A stretch of 64,000 bases of DNA from Paraburkholderia caribensis (GCF_002902945.1 NZ_CP026102.1:1364001-1428000); one strand, 5' to 3'; counted from the stretch's first letter, positions 45,271 to 53,424 are shown. The notes: generated by a model from the sequence alone, not told the origin. A program made the numbers and translations.

Positions 45271-45591
45271 ATGGCAAAGCGTGAAGTGGAGTCCTGGTAT
45301 CGGCCGCCGGTGGAAGAAGCGTGTCCATTGTGCGGCCGCGCGATTCCAGCCGATCAGCGCGACGAGCATCATCTGGTTCCAAAGACCGAAGGCGGCCGCG
45401 AAACGGTCGCGCTGCACCGGATCTGCCATCGGCAGTTGCATGCGCTCTTTTCGGAGCGCGAACTGGCGACCTCTTATGCATCCGTCGATCGCCTGCTCGA
45501 GAACGAACAAGTCAGAGCTTTCGTGAACTGGGTACGCACGAAGCCCGATGGGTTTCACGAACGGACGCGCAGCAGCCGGCGCAAGCGCTGA
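45271..45591 (+). CDS. HNH-motif protein
   Basis: Protein of 106 aa. The zinc ribbon CPLCGRAI, the core DEHHLVPKTEGGRETVALHR and ICHRQLHALF give a compact HNH nuclease fold with the His-His pair, the central Asn replaced in part by Gly/Arg. Such small HNH proteins are widespread in Proteobacteria, often near FmdB or TerB genes, and their cleavage activity is unproven. The start at 45271 is preceded by AGGGG; earlier ATG codons (45250) or the frame start 45205 are alternatives. Confidence 0.78.
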   Translation: MAKREVESWYRPPVEEACPLCGRAIPADQRDEHHLVPKTEGGRETVALHRICHRQLHALFSERELATSYASVDRLLENEQVRAFVNWVRTKPDGFHERTRSSRRKR

Positions 45592-45650
45592 AACATATCG
45601 TGCACATCGGGCGCGTGGTGCCTGTGGTGTCGATAACAACGGAACAAGTC

Positions 45651-45881
45651 ATGCCTGTCTACGACTACGAGTGCGCCGAATGCGGCACCTTTGAAGCAGT
45701 ACGGCGCATCGCCGAACGCGACGAACCGGCCGGTTGTCCGCGCTGCGGCACGTCGGCGGAACGCGTGCGGGTGGGCGCGCCGGCGTTGCTAGGCAGCGCC
45801 TCGGGCGGCTCGTCGGGCGGCGCATCCGAAGGCGAAGGCGGATATGGCATGCGGCATCGCGGCTGCTCGTGCTGCCCATGA
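45651..45881 (+). CDS. FmdB-family zinc-ribbon protein
   Basis: Protein of 76 aa. The N-terminus MPVYDYECAECGTFEAVRRI with a second CPRCG pair is the FmdB/CxxC_CxxC_SSSS zinc ribbon. A Gly/Ser-rich linker follows, and the protein ends with a Cys-rich GCSCCP. The role in bacteria is unclear; proposals include transcription or RNA-processing accessory. It lies 59 bp after the HNH gene. The ribosome site is weak (GGAA). Confidence 0.85.
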   Translation: MPVYDYECAECGTFEAVRRIAERDEPAGCPRCGTSAERVRVGAPALLGSASGGSSGGASEGEGGYGMRHRGCSCCP

Positions 45882-46024
45882 GCGGGTGCGAACGGCGCGG
45901 CATGCCCTCGCGTAACGCTCGCGGCGCCCGGCACGCCGCCTGTCTCTAGCCACGCCATGCTGGCTGCGCCGACTGCCTCGCGCGACATCCCTTCCCTTCA
46001 CCCACGACGCCCAAAGGTTGCGCC

Positions 46025-46966
46025 ATGCCGCTTCGCCTGCCCCCGCTGAACTCGCTGCGTTTCTTCGAGGCGGCGGCGCGGCACGGCAGCTTCAAGCTCG
46101 CCGCCGCCGAACTGAACGTGACGCCGAGCGCCGTGAGCCACGGCATCGTCGCGCTCGAAGAAGCGCTCGGGGTCGCGCTGTTCGCGCGCGAGCCGCGCAA
46201 GCTGTCGCTGACGCCCGCGGGCGAACAATACTTCCCATACATCGCCGAGGCGTTTTCGCTGATCGCGCTCGGCACGCAGCGGCTGCCTGACAACCGCACG
46301 CACCGCACGGTGACGGTGAGCTGCGCGCCGACGCTCGCGATGCGCTGGCTCGTCCCGCGCCTGTTCGAGTTTCGTGCGCAGTGGCCGAACATCGACGTTT
46401 CCGTCGATACTTCGCGCCGCCAGGTAGGCTTTCCCGTAGACGGTTTCGACTTCGGCATCCGCCTTAGCCGCGGGCCGGTGCCGGGCAGCGACTGGAGCCG
46501 GCTGTTCGGCGAGCGCCTCGTGCCCGTCTGCAGTCCCGCGTATCGCGACACGTTGCGCGACGCACACGGCAACATCGACTTGCGCCGCGCGACCCTGATT
46601 CATGTCGACACCGCGAGCGAAGACTGGCAGGCATGGCTGGACGGTGCGGGGGTCCGCGATATCGACGCGGCGGGCGGCGTGCGTTTCGACACGATCCAGC
46701 TGGCGCTCGAAGCGGCCACGACGGGCATGGGCGTCGCGATCGGCAGACGGCCGCTGGTGAACCGCGAGCTGGACGCGGGCACGCTCGTCGAAGCCAGCAC
46801 GCCGACCGTCGATGCAAAGACGGCATACTGGCTGGTCAGCGCGGAAGGCACGGACGAGCGGCCCGATCTGCAGGCATTCAAGCGCTGGCTGCTTCACGAA
46901 GCGCACACGTTCGATGACGCCGGTTCAACGGGCGAATCCACGCATTTCACGACGGCAAGCCGCTAG
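46025..46966 (+). CDS. LysR-family regulator (GcvA type)
   Basis: Protein of 313 aa. The N-terminus LPPLNSLRFFEAAARHGSFK and the ELNVTPSAVSHGIVALEEAL helix-turn-helix belong to the GcvA/AmpR branch, whose members often control efflux or amino-acid genes. The effector domain spans residues 92-300. It precedes the MFS gene by 105 bp on the same strand and may control it. Unusually for a LysR gene it is not divergent from its presumed target. Confidence 0.9.
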   Translation: MPLRLPPLNSLRFFEAAARHGSFKLAAAELNVTPSAVSHGIVALEEALGVALFAREPRKLSLTPAGEQYFPYIAEAFSLIALGTQRLPDNRTHRTVTVSCAPTLAMRWLVPRLFEFRAQWPNIDVSVDTSRRQVGFPVDGFDFGIRLSRGPVPGSDWSRLFGERLVPVCSPAYRDTLRDAHGNIDLRRATLIHVDTASEDWQAWLDGAGVRDIDAAGGVRFDTIQLALEAATTGMGVAIGRRPLVNRELDAGTLVEASTPTVDAKTAYWLVSAEGTDERPDLQAFKRWLLHEAHTFDDAGSTGESTHFTTASR

Positions 46967-47071
46967 CGCCCGACTCGCCGCGCGAGTGAATTTTCTTCAT
47001 CTGTCGCCGAAAACTTTTCGTTTGTCGCGTCTGCTGGCTGCTGCGACGATGCCGCCAGGAGGAAACGAAAC

Positions 47072-48325
47072 ATGTCAACGGCCAAACCCGCTTACGCAGT
47101 TCCCCTTAAAAACCCGACGTTTTATGTGATCGTCGCCGCCGCGCTGATCATCAGCGCGGCCATGGGCATCCGGCAGACCTTCGGCCTGTTCATCGGGCCG
47201 TTTTCGTACGATCGCGGCCTGCCCGTCACGCTCGTGGCCTTTGCAATCGCGCTGCACAATCTCGTGTGGGGCTTCGCGCAGCCGTTCGCGGGTGCCGCCG
47301 CGGACCGCTACGGCGCCGCGCCCGTCGTCGCGTTCGGCGCCACCACCTTCGCTGCGGGCCTTGCGCTCGCGGCCGGTTCGCCGTCCGCCGTCGCGCTGAT
47401 TGCGGGGCTTGGGCTGCTGGTCGGCATCGGAGTGAGCTGCACGACGTTCGGCGTCGTGCTGACGGCCGTCGGGCGCGCCGCGACACCCGAGCAGCGCAGC
47501 ATGGCGATGGGCATCGCGAGCGCGGGCGGCTCGCTGGGACAGGTGCTGATGGTGCCGTTCGCGCAACTGCTGCGCGAAACGTCGGGCATATCGACGTCGC
47601 TCTATGCGCTCGCCTTCCTGATGCTGGTCGCCGCGCCCTTCGGCATGCTGCTCGACCGCCGCAAGGACGTCGGCGCGACGCACGTGGCCGCGTCGCCCGC
47701 AGCGGCCACGGTCGCGCCGCTGCGCGAGACGCTCGCGCACGCCATGCGCCATCGCGGCTACCGGCTGCTGACGCTCGGCTTCTTCACCTGCGGCTTCCAG
47801 CTCGCGTTCATCGCCACCCATCTGCCCGGCTATCTGAGCTTGTGCCACATGCCGATGGGACTCGGCGCCACCGCACTCGCGCTGATCGGCCTGTTCAACA
47901 TGGCGGGAAGCTGGGCATGCGGGTGGCTTGGCGGGCGCTTCCGTCAGCAGCATGTGCTCGGCTGGCTGTATCTGATTCGCGGCGCGACGATTGCCGCGTT
48001 CTTCCTGCTGCCGAAGTCGACGGTTTCCGTCGTGCTGTTCGCCGCCGTGATGGGCCTGACGTGGCTCGGCACCGTGCCGCTCACCAGCGGCCTGATCGCC
48101 AAGGTGTTCGGCACGCGGCATCTCGGCACACTGTTCGGCGTCGTGTTTCTCAGTCACCAGTTGGGTTCGTTCCTCGGCGCGTGGCTCGGCGGCTACGTGT
48201 TCGACGCGACGGGCTCGTACACGCTGATCTGGGCCGCGACGGCATTGGCGGGACTGTTCGCCGCGCTGCTGCATTTCCCGATCGACGACACCGTCCACGC
48301 ACCCGTCGAAGCGGCGCGCGCCTGA
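47072..48325 (+). CDS. MFS transporter
   Basis: Major facilitator of 417 aa with 12 helices (two halves separated by the loop at about 195-225). The opening helix IVAAALIISAAMGIRQTFGLF and the following FIGPFSYDRGLP match the oxalate/formate-antiporter and cyanate-like MFS group found in Burkholderia. The conserved loop 2-3 motif is GAAADRYGAAPVV. Substrate unknown. A strong intrinsic terminator follows. Confidence 0.9.
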   Translation: MSTAKPAYAVPLKNPTFYVIVAAALIISAAMGIRQTFGLFIGPFSYDRGLPVTLVAFAIALHNLVWGFAQPFAGAAADRYGAAPVVAFGATTFAAGLALAAGSPSAVALIAGLGLLVGIGVSCTTFGVVLTAVGRAATPEQRSMAMGIASAGGSLGQVLMVPFAQLLRETSGISTSLYALAFLMLVAAPFGMLLDRRKDVGATHVAASPAAATVAPLRETLAHAMRHRGYRLLTLGFFTCGFQLAFIATHLPGYLSLCHMPMGLGATALALIGLFNMAGSWACGWLGGRFRQQHVLGWLYLIRGATIAAFFLLPKSTVSVVLFAAVMGLTWLGTVPLTSGLIAKVFGTRHLGTLFGVVFLSHQLGSFLGAWLGGYVFDATGSYTLIWAATALAGLFAALLHFPIDDTVHAPVEAARA

Positions 48326-48374
48326 CTTTCCCGGAGGCTTTTCCAGAGGCCAGTGTTCAGTATTGGCCATTGAC

Positions 48375-48402
48375 GCGGACGGCTCGCGCCGTCCGCTTTT
48401 TT
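48375..48402 (+). terminator. Intrinsic terminator of the MFS gene
   Basis: 9-bp stem GCGGACGGC / GCCGTCCGC with a TCGC tetraloop followed by six T residues. It also lies just before the convergent end of the esterase gene. Confidence 0.9.
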
Positions 48403-48418
48403 CTCTGCGCTCCCGCTC

Positions 48419-49411
48419 TCATGCCATGGCGGCGGCGGTTGCAGCCTCGCGTTTGCGCGTCGCATAGCAGCGCCTGACGAACATCGCCGCCTGCCGCAGC
48501 GCCTGATTCGCCTCGGGCAGAAATGGCGCGAAACACGGCAGCGCATGCGGCACCGCATGCCATTGGGCGACCTGCACCGTCACGCCCACGCGATTGAGGC
48601 GCGCCGCGAGCGCGAGCGCATCCTCGTACATCGCTTCCGCGTCGCTGATCTGCAGATGGATGGGCGGCAGATCGTGCAAATCGCCGCGCGCAGGCGACAC
48701 ATACGGGTCCCACGCGCTCGCGTCGCCGATGTACATTTGCGCGGCGCGTTGCATCGCGATACGCGTCGTCGGTCCGGCGCCGCGCGCGGCGCGCCATGTC
48801 GTGGTCAGATCGGCCCACGGCGAAAACAGCACGGCGCCCGCCGGCAAGGCGTCGCCCGCATCGCGCAGCGCAACCAGCAACGCGAGCGCCAGCCCGCCGC
48901 CCGCCGAGTCGCCCGCGACGACGATCGAATTCGCCGCGATGCCGCGCGCGATCAGGGTGCGGTACGCGTGCAGCGCATCATTTAGCGCGGCGGGAAACGG
49001 ATGCTCGGGCGCGAGCCGGTAATCGGGCGCGAACACGGGCGCGCCGCTATGCGCGGCGAGCGCCGTGGTCACCGCGCGATGGGTCGCCGACGATCCAAAG
49101 TAATAGCCGCCGCCATGCAGGTACAGAATCGCGTTCGCGATCGGGCCGGGCCGGGTGGACGGTAACGTCCACAGCCCGTCGAGACCGCCGTCGCTCACCC
49201 TGCGCGAACGCGGATTGAAAAGCGCCGCTAGCCCCGCGCCCGGCAACGACAGCCAGTGCGAGCGCACGCGCAGCCGCGCGACATCGGGCGCCACGCAGCG
49301 CGCACGAGCGCACCGCCCGACGAACAGCGGCATGACCATGAGAACGGCACGCGCCTGCCAGCTCGCGGCCATGCGATCCGTGAGACCGTCGAGAGCCGGA
49401 TGGTTCGACAT
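48419..49411 (-). CDS. Alpha/beta hydrolase (HSL-type esterase)
   Basis: Protein of 330 aa. The oxyanion motif HGGGYYFGSS and the nucleophile elbow VVAGDSAGGGLAL place it in the hormone-sensitive lipase family of carboxylesterases. The acid lies in QISDAEAMYEDALALAA and the terminal His is in WHAVPHALP. The start ATG 49411 is preceded by GAGG. It follows a small unknown gene by 9 bp and so probably belongs to its operon under the shared S2 promoter. Confidence 0.88.
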   Translation of the reverse strand: MSNHPALDGLTDRMAASWQARAVLMVMPLFVGRCARARCVAPDVARLRVRSHWLSLPGAGLAALFNPRSRRVSDGGLDGLWTLPSTRPGPIANAILYLHGGGYYFGSSATHRAVTTALAAHSGAPVFAPDYRLAPEHPFPAALNDALHAYRTLIARGIAANSIVVAGDSAGGGLALALLVALRDAGDALPAGAVLFSPWADLTTTWRAARGAGPTTRIAMQRAAQMYIGDASAWDPYVSPARGDLHDLPPIHLQISDAEAMYEDALALAARLNRVGVTVQVAQWHAVPHALPCFAPFLPEANQALRQAAMFVRRCYATRKREAATAAAMA

Positions 49412-49420
49412 GGCCAAGCC

Positions 49421-49699
49421 TCAGCGTTGCGTCGAACCAAAACCGTCGCCCCAGCCGGCGCAACGCGGATAACGCACGCGTACGCCGATACGGCACCGCG
49501 CAGGCTGCATCCGGTACACGCGCGCGGCATAGACGGGCGCGCGCAGGTCCGCGCCAGCGGCGCTGCATGGCGGCATGCAGTCGATATGCACGGCGATCCG
49601 CGTGCGGGTGCTGGGGGCGTACCTATCGAATGTGGCCGGCGTGTCGTTGAACGCATCGTTGCGCCCGCCCGCTGCCGTGACTTCTGGAATGCCTTTCAT
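49421..49699 (-). CDS. Small hypothetical protein in the esterase operon
   Basis: Protein of 92 aa (MKGIPEVTAAGGRNDAFNDT...) with four cysteines and an Arg-rich C-terminus. No family is recognised and no signal peptide is visible. It is supported by a strong GAGGAGAG ribosome site, a promoter-like box at 49750-49782 and tight spacing to the esterase gene. Its composition is close to that of a random GC-rich frame, so the translated product is the uncertain part. Confidence 0.5.
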   Translation of the reverse strand: MKGIPEVTAAGGRNDAFNDTPATFDRYAPSTRTRIAVHIDCMPPCSAAGADLRAPVYAARVYRMQPARCRIGVRVRYPRCAGWGDGFGSTQR

Positions 49700-49749
49700 C
49701 GCTCTCTCCTCGCCGCGCGTTTCAGCGTGATTGCTGTGCGGTCGAGAAG

Positions 49750-49782
49750 ATTGTGTCGATGCAGAGTGAGGGAAGAATGAGG
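49750..49782 (-). promoter_or_regulatory. Direct-repeat box and -10 before the esterase operon (site S2)
   Basis: The plus-strand box is TGAGGGAAGAATGAGG (49767-49782), two half-sites 11 bp apart. On the minus strand an 11-bp spacer leads to CACAAT (49750-49755). It begins 11 bp after the response-regulator stop codon, so that regulator's own gene is directly upstream of one of its possible targets. Confidence 0.6.
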
Positions 49783-49793
49783 ATGCGCAGCCT

Positions 49794-50468
49794 TCAGGTT
49801 TTCGGCGCTTCGCCGAGCATGACGGTCCAGCCGAGCCCGCGCACATTGCGAATCACCGACTGCCCGAACTTCTTGCGCACGGAGTGAATGAGCACGTCGA
49901 CGGCATTGCTCTCGACTTCCTTGCCCCAGCCGTACAGCTTGTCCTCCAGCTGGTCGCGCGACAGGATCGTGCCGGGCCGTTCGAGAAACGCGAGCATCAG
50001 CGCGAACTCGCGCGCCGACAATACCGACGACACCCCATTGCAGCACAGCGTGCGCTTGTCGAGATCGAGGTTCAGCGCGTCGTCGCCGAGACGCGACGAC
50101 GCATAGCCCGCCTTGCGCCGCAACACGGCACGCATGCGCGCCATCAGCTCGGGGACGTCGAAGGGTTTGAGGACGTAATCGTCAGCGCCGACGTCGAGGC
50201 CCTGCACGCGCGCGTCGAGGTCGTCGCGCGCCGTCAGGATCAGCACGGGCACGGTGTTGCCCGCCGCGCGGGCCGACCTCAGCAATTCGATGCCGCCCAT
50301 GCCCGGCAAGCCGAGATCGAGCAGGACGACGGTATATTCGGCGGCAGCGATGGCGGCGCTGCCCGCATTGCCGTCGCGCACCCAGTCGACGCTGTAGTCA
50401 GCGTCCTGCAGCGCGCGCATCAGACTTTGGCCGATCTGCAGATCGTCTTCAACCAGTAGCACTCGCAT
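49794..50468 (-). CDS. OmpR/PhoB-family response regulator
   Basis: Protein of 224 aa. The receiver domain has the phosphoacceptor Asp51 (VVLLDLGLPGM), acids at the N-terminus (EDD) and Lys in LKPFD. The C-terminal winged helix contains LSAREFALMLAFLERPG and VLIHSVRKKFG. It is most similar in pattern to QseB/PmrA/TctD-type regulators, which bind direct repeats with 11-bp spacing. Its partner kinase gene is upstream, separated by 346 bp that carry a terminator and a candidate small RNA, so the two are probably not a simple co-transcript. Confidence 0.93.
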   Translation of the reverse strand: MRVLLVEDDLQIGQSLMRALQDADYSVDWVRDGNAGSAAIAAAEYTVVLLDLGLPGMGGIELLRSARAAGNTVPVLILTARDDLDARVQGLDVGADDYVLKPFDVPELMARMRAVLRRKAGYASSRLGDDALNLDLDKRTLCCNGVSSVLSAREFALMLAFLERPGTILSRDQLEDKLYGWGKEVESNAVDVLIHSVRKKFGQSVIRNVRGLGWTVMLGEAPKT

Positions 50469-50666
50469 GATGTCGTGTCCACAGCAACGAAGCGTTGTCG
50501 TTGGCCGCAGCGCAAGGACCCGTCAGCCGCGCGGCGCGCGGCGCATCGCGCGCGGGCGGCGGTTTGCGATTCCGGGCCGTGGCTGCCGGTGCGCCCCACT
50601 CCCGCGCACCCGCCAGATCGCATGATAACCGAGCCCGCACAGGCTAACCCGTCCGGTGTCGACAGC

Positions 50667-50755
50667 AAAAAAAATGCCGACTGCATACGCAGTCGGCCGA
50701 AGGATTCTGGCGTGCACCGATCGCCGTGCCAGAACCAGAGGGGCCTGCTCCAACA
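50667..50755 (-). ncRNA. Candidate 89-nt small RNA or regulator leader between kinase and regulator genes
   Basis: A promoter of the S-box type (-10 at 50762-50767) would start transcription near 50755 on the minus strand. The transcript reads into an intrinsic terminator at 50667-50697: 9-bp stem GCCGACTGC / GCAGTCGGC, loop ATAC, then eight T residues on the minus strand. A second hairpin-like segment (TTCTGGCACGGCG...CGCCAGAA, about 50708-50736) lies in between. No open frame with a ribosome site is present. The 346-bp interval 50469-50814 otherwise shows no gene. Confidence 0.5.
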
Positions 50756-50761
50756 GTTCCC

Positions 50762-50794
50762 ATCTTAGGCACGAAGAATTAGCAAAGAATGAGC
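50762..50794 (-). promoter_or_regulatory. Direct-repeat box and -10 downstream of the kinase gene (site S3)
   Basis: The plus-strand box is TTAGCAAAGAATGAGC (50779-50794). On the minus strand an 11-bp spacer leads to TAAGAT (50762-50767), the best -10 among the five sites. It lies 20 bp after the kinase stop and would drive the terminated 89-nt RNA and, by read-through, the response regulator. Confidence 0.65.
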
Positions 50795-50814
50795 GGCGCG
50801 GCTGATGACACCGC

Positions 50815-52143
50815 TTACGGCACCGAGGGAAAACCGATCGACGCGACGATCCCCGATTGCCCGTCCGCACGATTGCGCAGGCTCGCTGCGCCGCCGTACC
50901 GGTTCACGATGGCCTGCACGATCGACAAACCGAGCCCGCTGCCCTCGATCTGCGCATTGGCGCGGAAAAACCGGTCGAACACGCGCGGCAGCAGCGCCTC
51001 GTCGATGCCCGGCCCGTTATCGACCACTTCGATCCACACCATCCCGTCGCGCACCTGGATGCTCAGATCGACCTTGCCGCCATCCGGCGTGTAGCGGATC
51101 GCGTTGCTCACCAGGTTGCGCAGCGCGATGCCGATATCGGCGTCGTTGGCGCGCACGAAAGCGCTCGTCATCTCGTCGGCGCCGATGTCGATGCCGCGCT
51201 GCATCGCGATCGGCAGGACTTCGGCCACGGCGTCGACGACCACCTCCGACACGTCGACGCGCGTCAGCGTGTCCGCCTTCATCGGCGCATCGGCGCGCGC
51301 GAGCCGCAACAACTGCGCGATCATCCGGCCGCTGCGCCGGATCCCGCTTTGCAGTTCGCGGAAGCGCTCCTGGTTGCCGGGCGCGATATGCGGCTGCAGA
51401 TTGTCCGCCTGCAACTGCAACGCGGTGAGCGGCGTGCGCAGTTCATGCGCCGCGTCGGCAATGAACTTCCGCTCGCTCTCGATGGACTGTTCGAGACGCC
51501 CGATCATGGTGTTGATCGACAGGATGAACGGGCGTATCTCCGTCGGCACGCCCGAGGTCGACAACTGCTCGAAATGCGCCATGTCGATGGCCTGTACCTG
51601 TCTGCCGAGCCGCGTCAGGCGCCTCAGTGCGCGCCGCACGACGAGCAGCACGGCGAGCCACACCAGCGGCACGAGCACGATCATCGGCCACAGCGTGTTC
51701 AGCGAACGCGCTTCGGCAAGCTCCTGGCGCACGCGCGAGCGCTGTGCGACCTGGACGACCATCGACGGCTCGCGCAATGTGTAAATGCGCCAGTTCTCGC
51801 CGTTCACCATCGCGTTCGAGAAGCCCGGCTCCGCATCGCGCGGCAACGCAAGCGACGGGTCGGTCGAGCGGTAAGGCGTATCGATGCCTTCCTTCCAGAC
51901 CGTGAGATAGACGTCGCGCTCCGGCTGCGAACCGCGAGCGGGCGTGGTGGGCAGCGCATCGGCGAGGCCGCTGTGATAAAGGCGCGTGGCCACCTGTTCG
52001 AGTCGCAGATCGAGCAGCGCGCTCATGCCGGCTTTGGCAAGCTGCCATGAACTGATGCCCTGCACCACGCCGACGATGCTCACCAGCACACAGAGGGCGA
52101 GCACGAGTTGATTTCTGAGGGAGCGGATCTTGGGCATGGACAT
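50815..52143 (-). CDS. Two-component sensor histidine kinase
   Basis: Protein of 442 aa. It has a first transmembrane helix at about 12-32, a periplasmic sensor of about 115 residues (2CSK_N-like, including ALRLEQ-type helix and TVWKEGIDTPYRS), a second helix at 150-170 and a HAMP domain. The phosphorylated His233 lies in AAHELRTPLTALQLQ, and the ATPase boxes follow (NLVSNAIRYTPDGG, DNGPGIDEALLPRVFDRFF, GSGLGLSIVQAIV). The architecture matches QseC/PmrB/TctE-type kinases. ATG 52143 is chosen at the first conserved residues; the frame upstream is read through a repeat. Confidence 0.92.
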   Translation of the reverse strand: MSMPKIRSLRNQLVLALCVLVSIVGVVQGISSWQLAKAGMSALLDLRLEQVATRLYHSGLADALPTTPARGSQPERDVYLTVWKEGIDTPYRSTDPSLALPRDAEPGFSNAMVNGENWRIYTLREPSMVVQVAQRSRVRQELAEARSLNTLWPMIVLVPLVWLAVLLVVRRALRRLTRLGRQVQAIDMAHFEQLSTSGVPTEIRPFILSINTMIGRLEQSIESERKFIADAAHELRTPLTALQLQADNLQPHIAPGNQERFRELQSGIRRSGRMIAQLLRLARADAPMKADTLTRVDVSEVVVDAVAEVLPIAMQRGIDIGADEMTSAFVRANDADIGIALRNLVSNAIRYTPDGGKVDLSIQVRDGMVWIEVVDNGPGIDEALLPRVFDRFFRANAQIEGSGLGLSIVQAIVNRYGGAASLRNRADGQSGIVASIGFPSVP

Positions 52144-52232
52144 GGTCTGATGCGTGCCGTCCGGTGAGAGTTGTGCAAACGGGATTGAACGCCGGGGCTG
52201 ACGTGCCGCTTCGGCGCCGATAGCGGCGTGCC

Positions 52233-52280
52233 CGTTCGGCGAGCCTTCCGGCGAGCCTCTCGGCGAGCCTTTCGGCGAGC
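52233..52280. repeat. 12-bp tandem repeat upstream of the kinase gene
   Basis: Four copies of a unit close to CTTTCGGCGAGC (52233-52280) in the leader about 90 bp before the kinase start. The 12-bp unit keeps frame with the open frame that runs into the kinase gene. Confidence 0.85.
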
Positions 52281-52327
52281 CGATTCTACACCGCACAGCA
52301 CACGCTTCTGGTTGCAAAGACAATGAT

Positions 52328-52357
52328 GCGGGCGCGCAGAATTATCTGCGCGCCCGC
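52328..52357 (-). terminator. Hairpin between the DUF4148 and kinase genes
   Basis: 13-bp perfect stem GCGGGCGCGCAGA / TCTGCGCGCCCGC with a 4-nt loop, 49 bp past the DUF4148 stop. On the minus strand it is followed by ATCATTGTCTTTG, only moderately T-rich. It probably ends the DUF4148 transcript. Confidence 0.6.
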
Positions 52358-52406
52358 GGGTTCATATCGGCTTGACCGGCTGCTTCGGCGGTGCCTCAGC
52401 GGCCGT

Positions 52407-52715
52407 TCAGTGACCGACGTAAATCGACTTCATCCCGACATCGTACTGAGGATGAAACGCCGCTCCGCTTTGCGATGTGCCGTCCGCGACGCCGCCATAT
52501 CCGTCCCCGTGCTGTGCGTCGAGTCGCGCCTGCGCAGCTTCGAGGTTCGCTGGGTAGTGCGCCTTGTCGCCACTCGGGTTGTAGCCAGCGCTTTCCAGCT
52601 GCGCGAGTTGCGCCTCGACTTCGGCACGCGAAACGGGTGCCGTCGTTTGCGCAAACGAGGCGATGGGCAGCGCGAGCAACACAGCGACTGCAGCCGTCTG
52701 AATGAGCGTTTTCAT
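52407..52715 (-). CDS. DUF4148 small secreted protein
   Basis: Protein of 102 aa with a signal peptide (MKTLIQTAAVAVLLALPIAS, cleavage after FAQ-like position 23). The mature N-terminus VSRAEVEAQLAQLESAGYNP then HYPANLEAAQARLDAQ is the DUF4148 pattern, a family greatly expanded in Burkholderia and frequently controlled by two-component systems. GGAGGG precedes the start. A promoter of the S type (S4) lies about 50 bp upstream. Confidence 0.9.
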   Translation of the reverse strand: MKTLIQTAAVAVLLALPIASFAQTTAPVSRAEVEAQLAQLESAGYNPSGDKAHYPANLEAAQARLDAQHGDGYGGVADGTSQSGAAFHPQYDVGMKSIYVGH

Positions 52716-52763
52716 GATGTTTCCCTCCGGGTGATTGGCTCGATGAGCCTTGCGATGAAGTGG

Positions 52764-52796
52764 ATCGTAGCGACCGAAAATTAGAAATAAATGAGC
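52764..52796 (-). promoter_or_regulatory. Direct-repeat box and -10 of the DUF4148 gene (site S4)
   Basis: The plus-strand box is TTAGAAATAAATGAGC (52781-52796). An 11-bp spacer leads to TACGAT (52764-52769) on the minus strand, predicting a start about 42 nt before the DUF4148 start codon. Confidence 0.65.
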
Positions 52797-52823
52797 GCCC
52801 GTCATGGCACGCTCGCCGTTTGC

Positions 52824-53102
52824 CTAACGCCAGTAGCCGTAGCCGTAATAGCCGCGATAGGCATAGTGCGGATGCCCCCAGTAACCGACCATCACGGGCG
52901 GCGCATACACCGGCGCAGGCGGCGCGTAATACACGGGCGGCGGCACATACACGGGCAGCGGCGCGACGGAGACGACGGGCATGACAGGAACGACAGGCGC
53001 AACGGGTCCAATCCCGACGCCGACGAACACGTGTGCCTGCGCGGCGCTCACCAGTCCCAGGCCGAGCGATGCGGCGACTGCAATGTGGCGAATCCCTTTC
53101 AT
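52824..53102 (-). CDS. Small secreted Pro/Tyr/Val-rich protein
   Basis: Protein of 92 aa with a signal peptide (MKGIRHIAVAASLGLGLVSA, cleavage after AQA). The mature part is almost entirely Val, Pro, Tyr, Ala and Gly (VYVPPPVYYAPPAPVYAPP and a final HYAYRGYYGYGYWR), typical of Burkholderia YXWGxR-like outer-membrane-associated small proteins. The start at 53102 has GAGGAG upstream. Site S5 lies about 50 bp before it. Confidence 0.82.
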   Translation of the reverse strand: MKGIRHIAVAASLGLGLVSAAQAHVFVGVGIGPVAPVVPVMPVVSVAPLPVYVPPPVYYAPPAPVYAPPVMVGYWGHPHYAYRGYYGYGYWR

Positions 53103-53154
53103 GTTGTTCTCCTCGACGTTCGATGCCGTGTCAGTGATGCATCGGATGGTTCGC

Positions 53155-53187
53155 ATTCTGCGCGCCGACAGTGAGCAAAGAATTAGC
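53155..53187 (-). promoter_or_regulatory. Direct-repeat box and -10 of the Pro/Tyr-rich protein gene (site S5)
   Basis: The plus-strand box is TGAGCAAAGAATTAGC (53172-53187). An 11-bp spacer leads to CAGAAT (53155-53160) on the minus strand, predicting a start about 46 nt before the start codon. Confidence 0.65.
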
Positions 53188-53424
53188 CTTTGAATCAGGC
53201 TCGAAACGGGTTATGGCACACCGTGACATAACGTTTCAGCGCATGTCCGGCGCACTCATTTCCGGCTAACTCACCCCGCCTACGATGCATTCCGTCGATG
53301 CAGCGTCATGGTCGAAACCGACGAAACGGCAAGCAGCACAAAGCCCGCGCATCGCCGTCACGCAGCCGTGCGGATCCCCATTTCGCCAGCGCGTTTCCTT
53401 ATCGCACTACTGAAGGAGCACATC

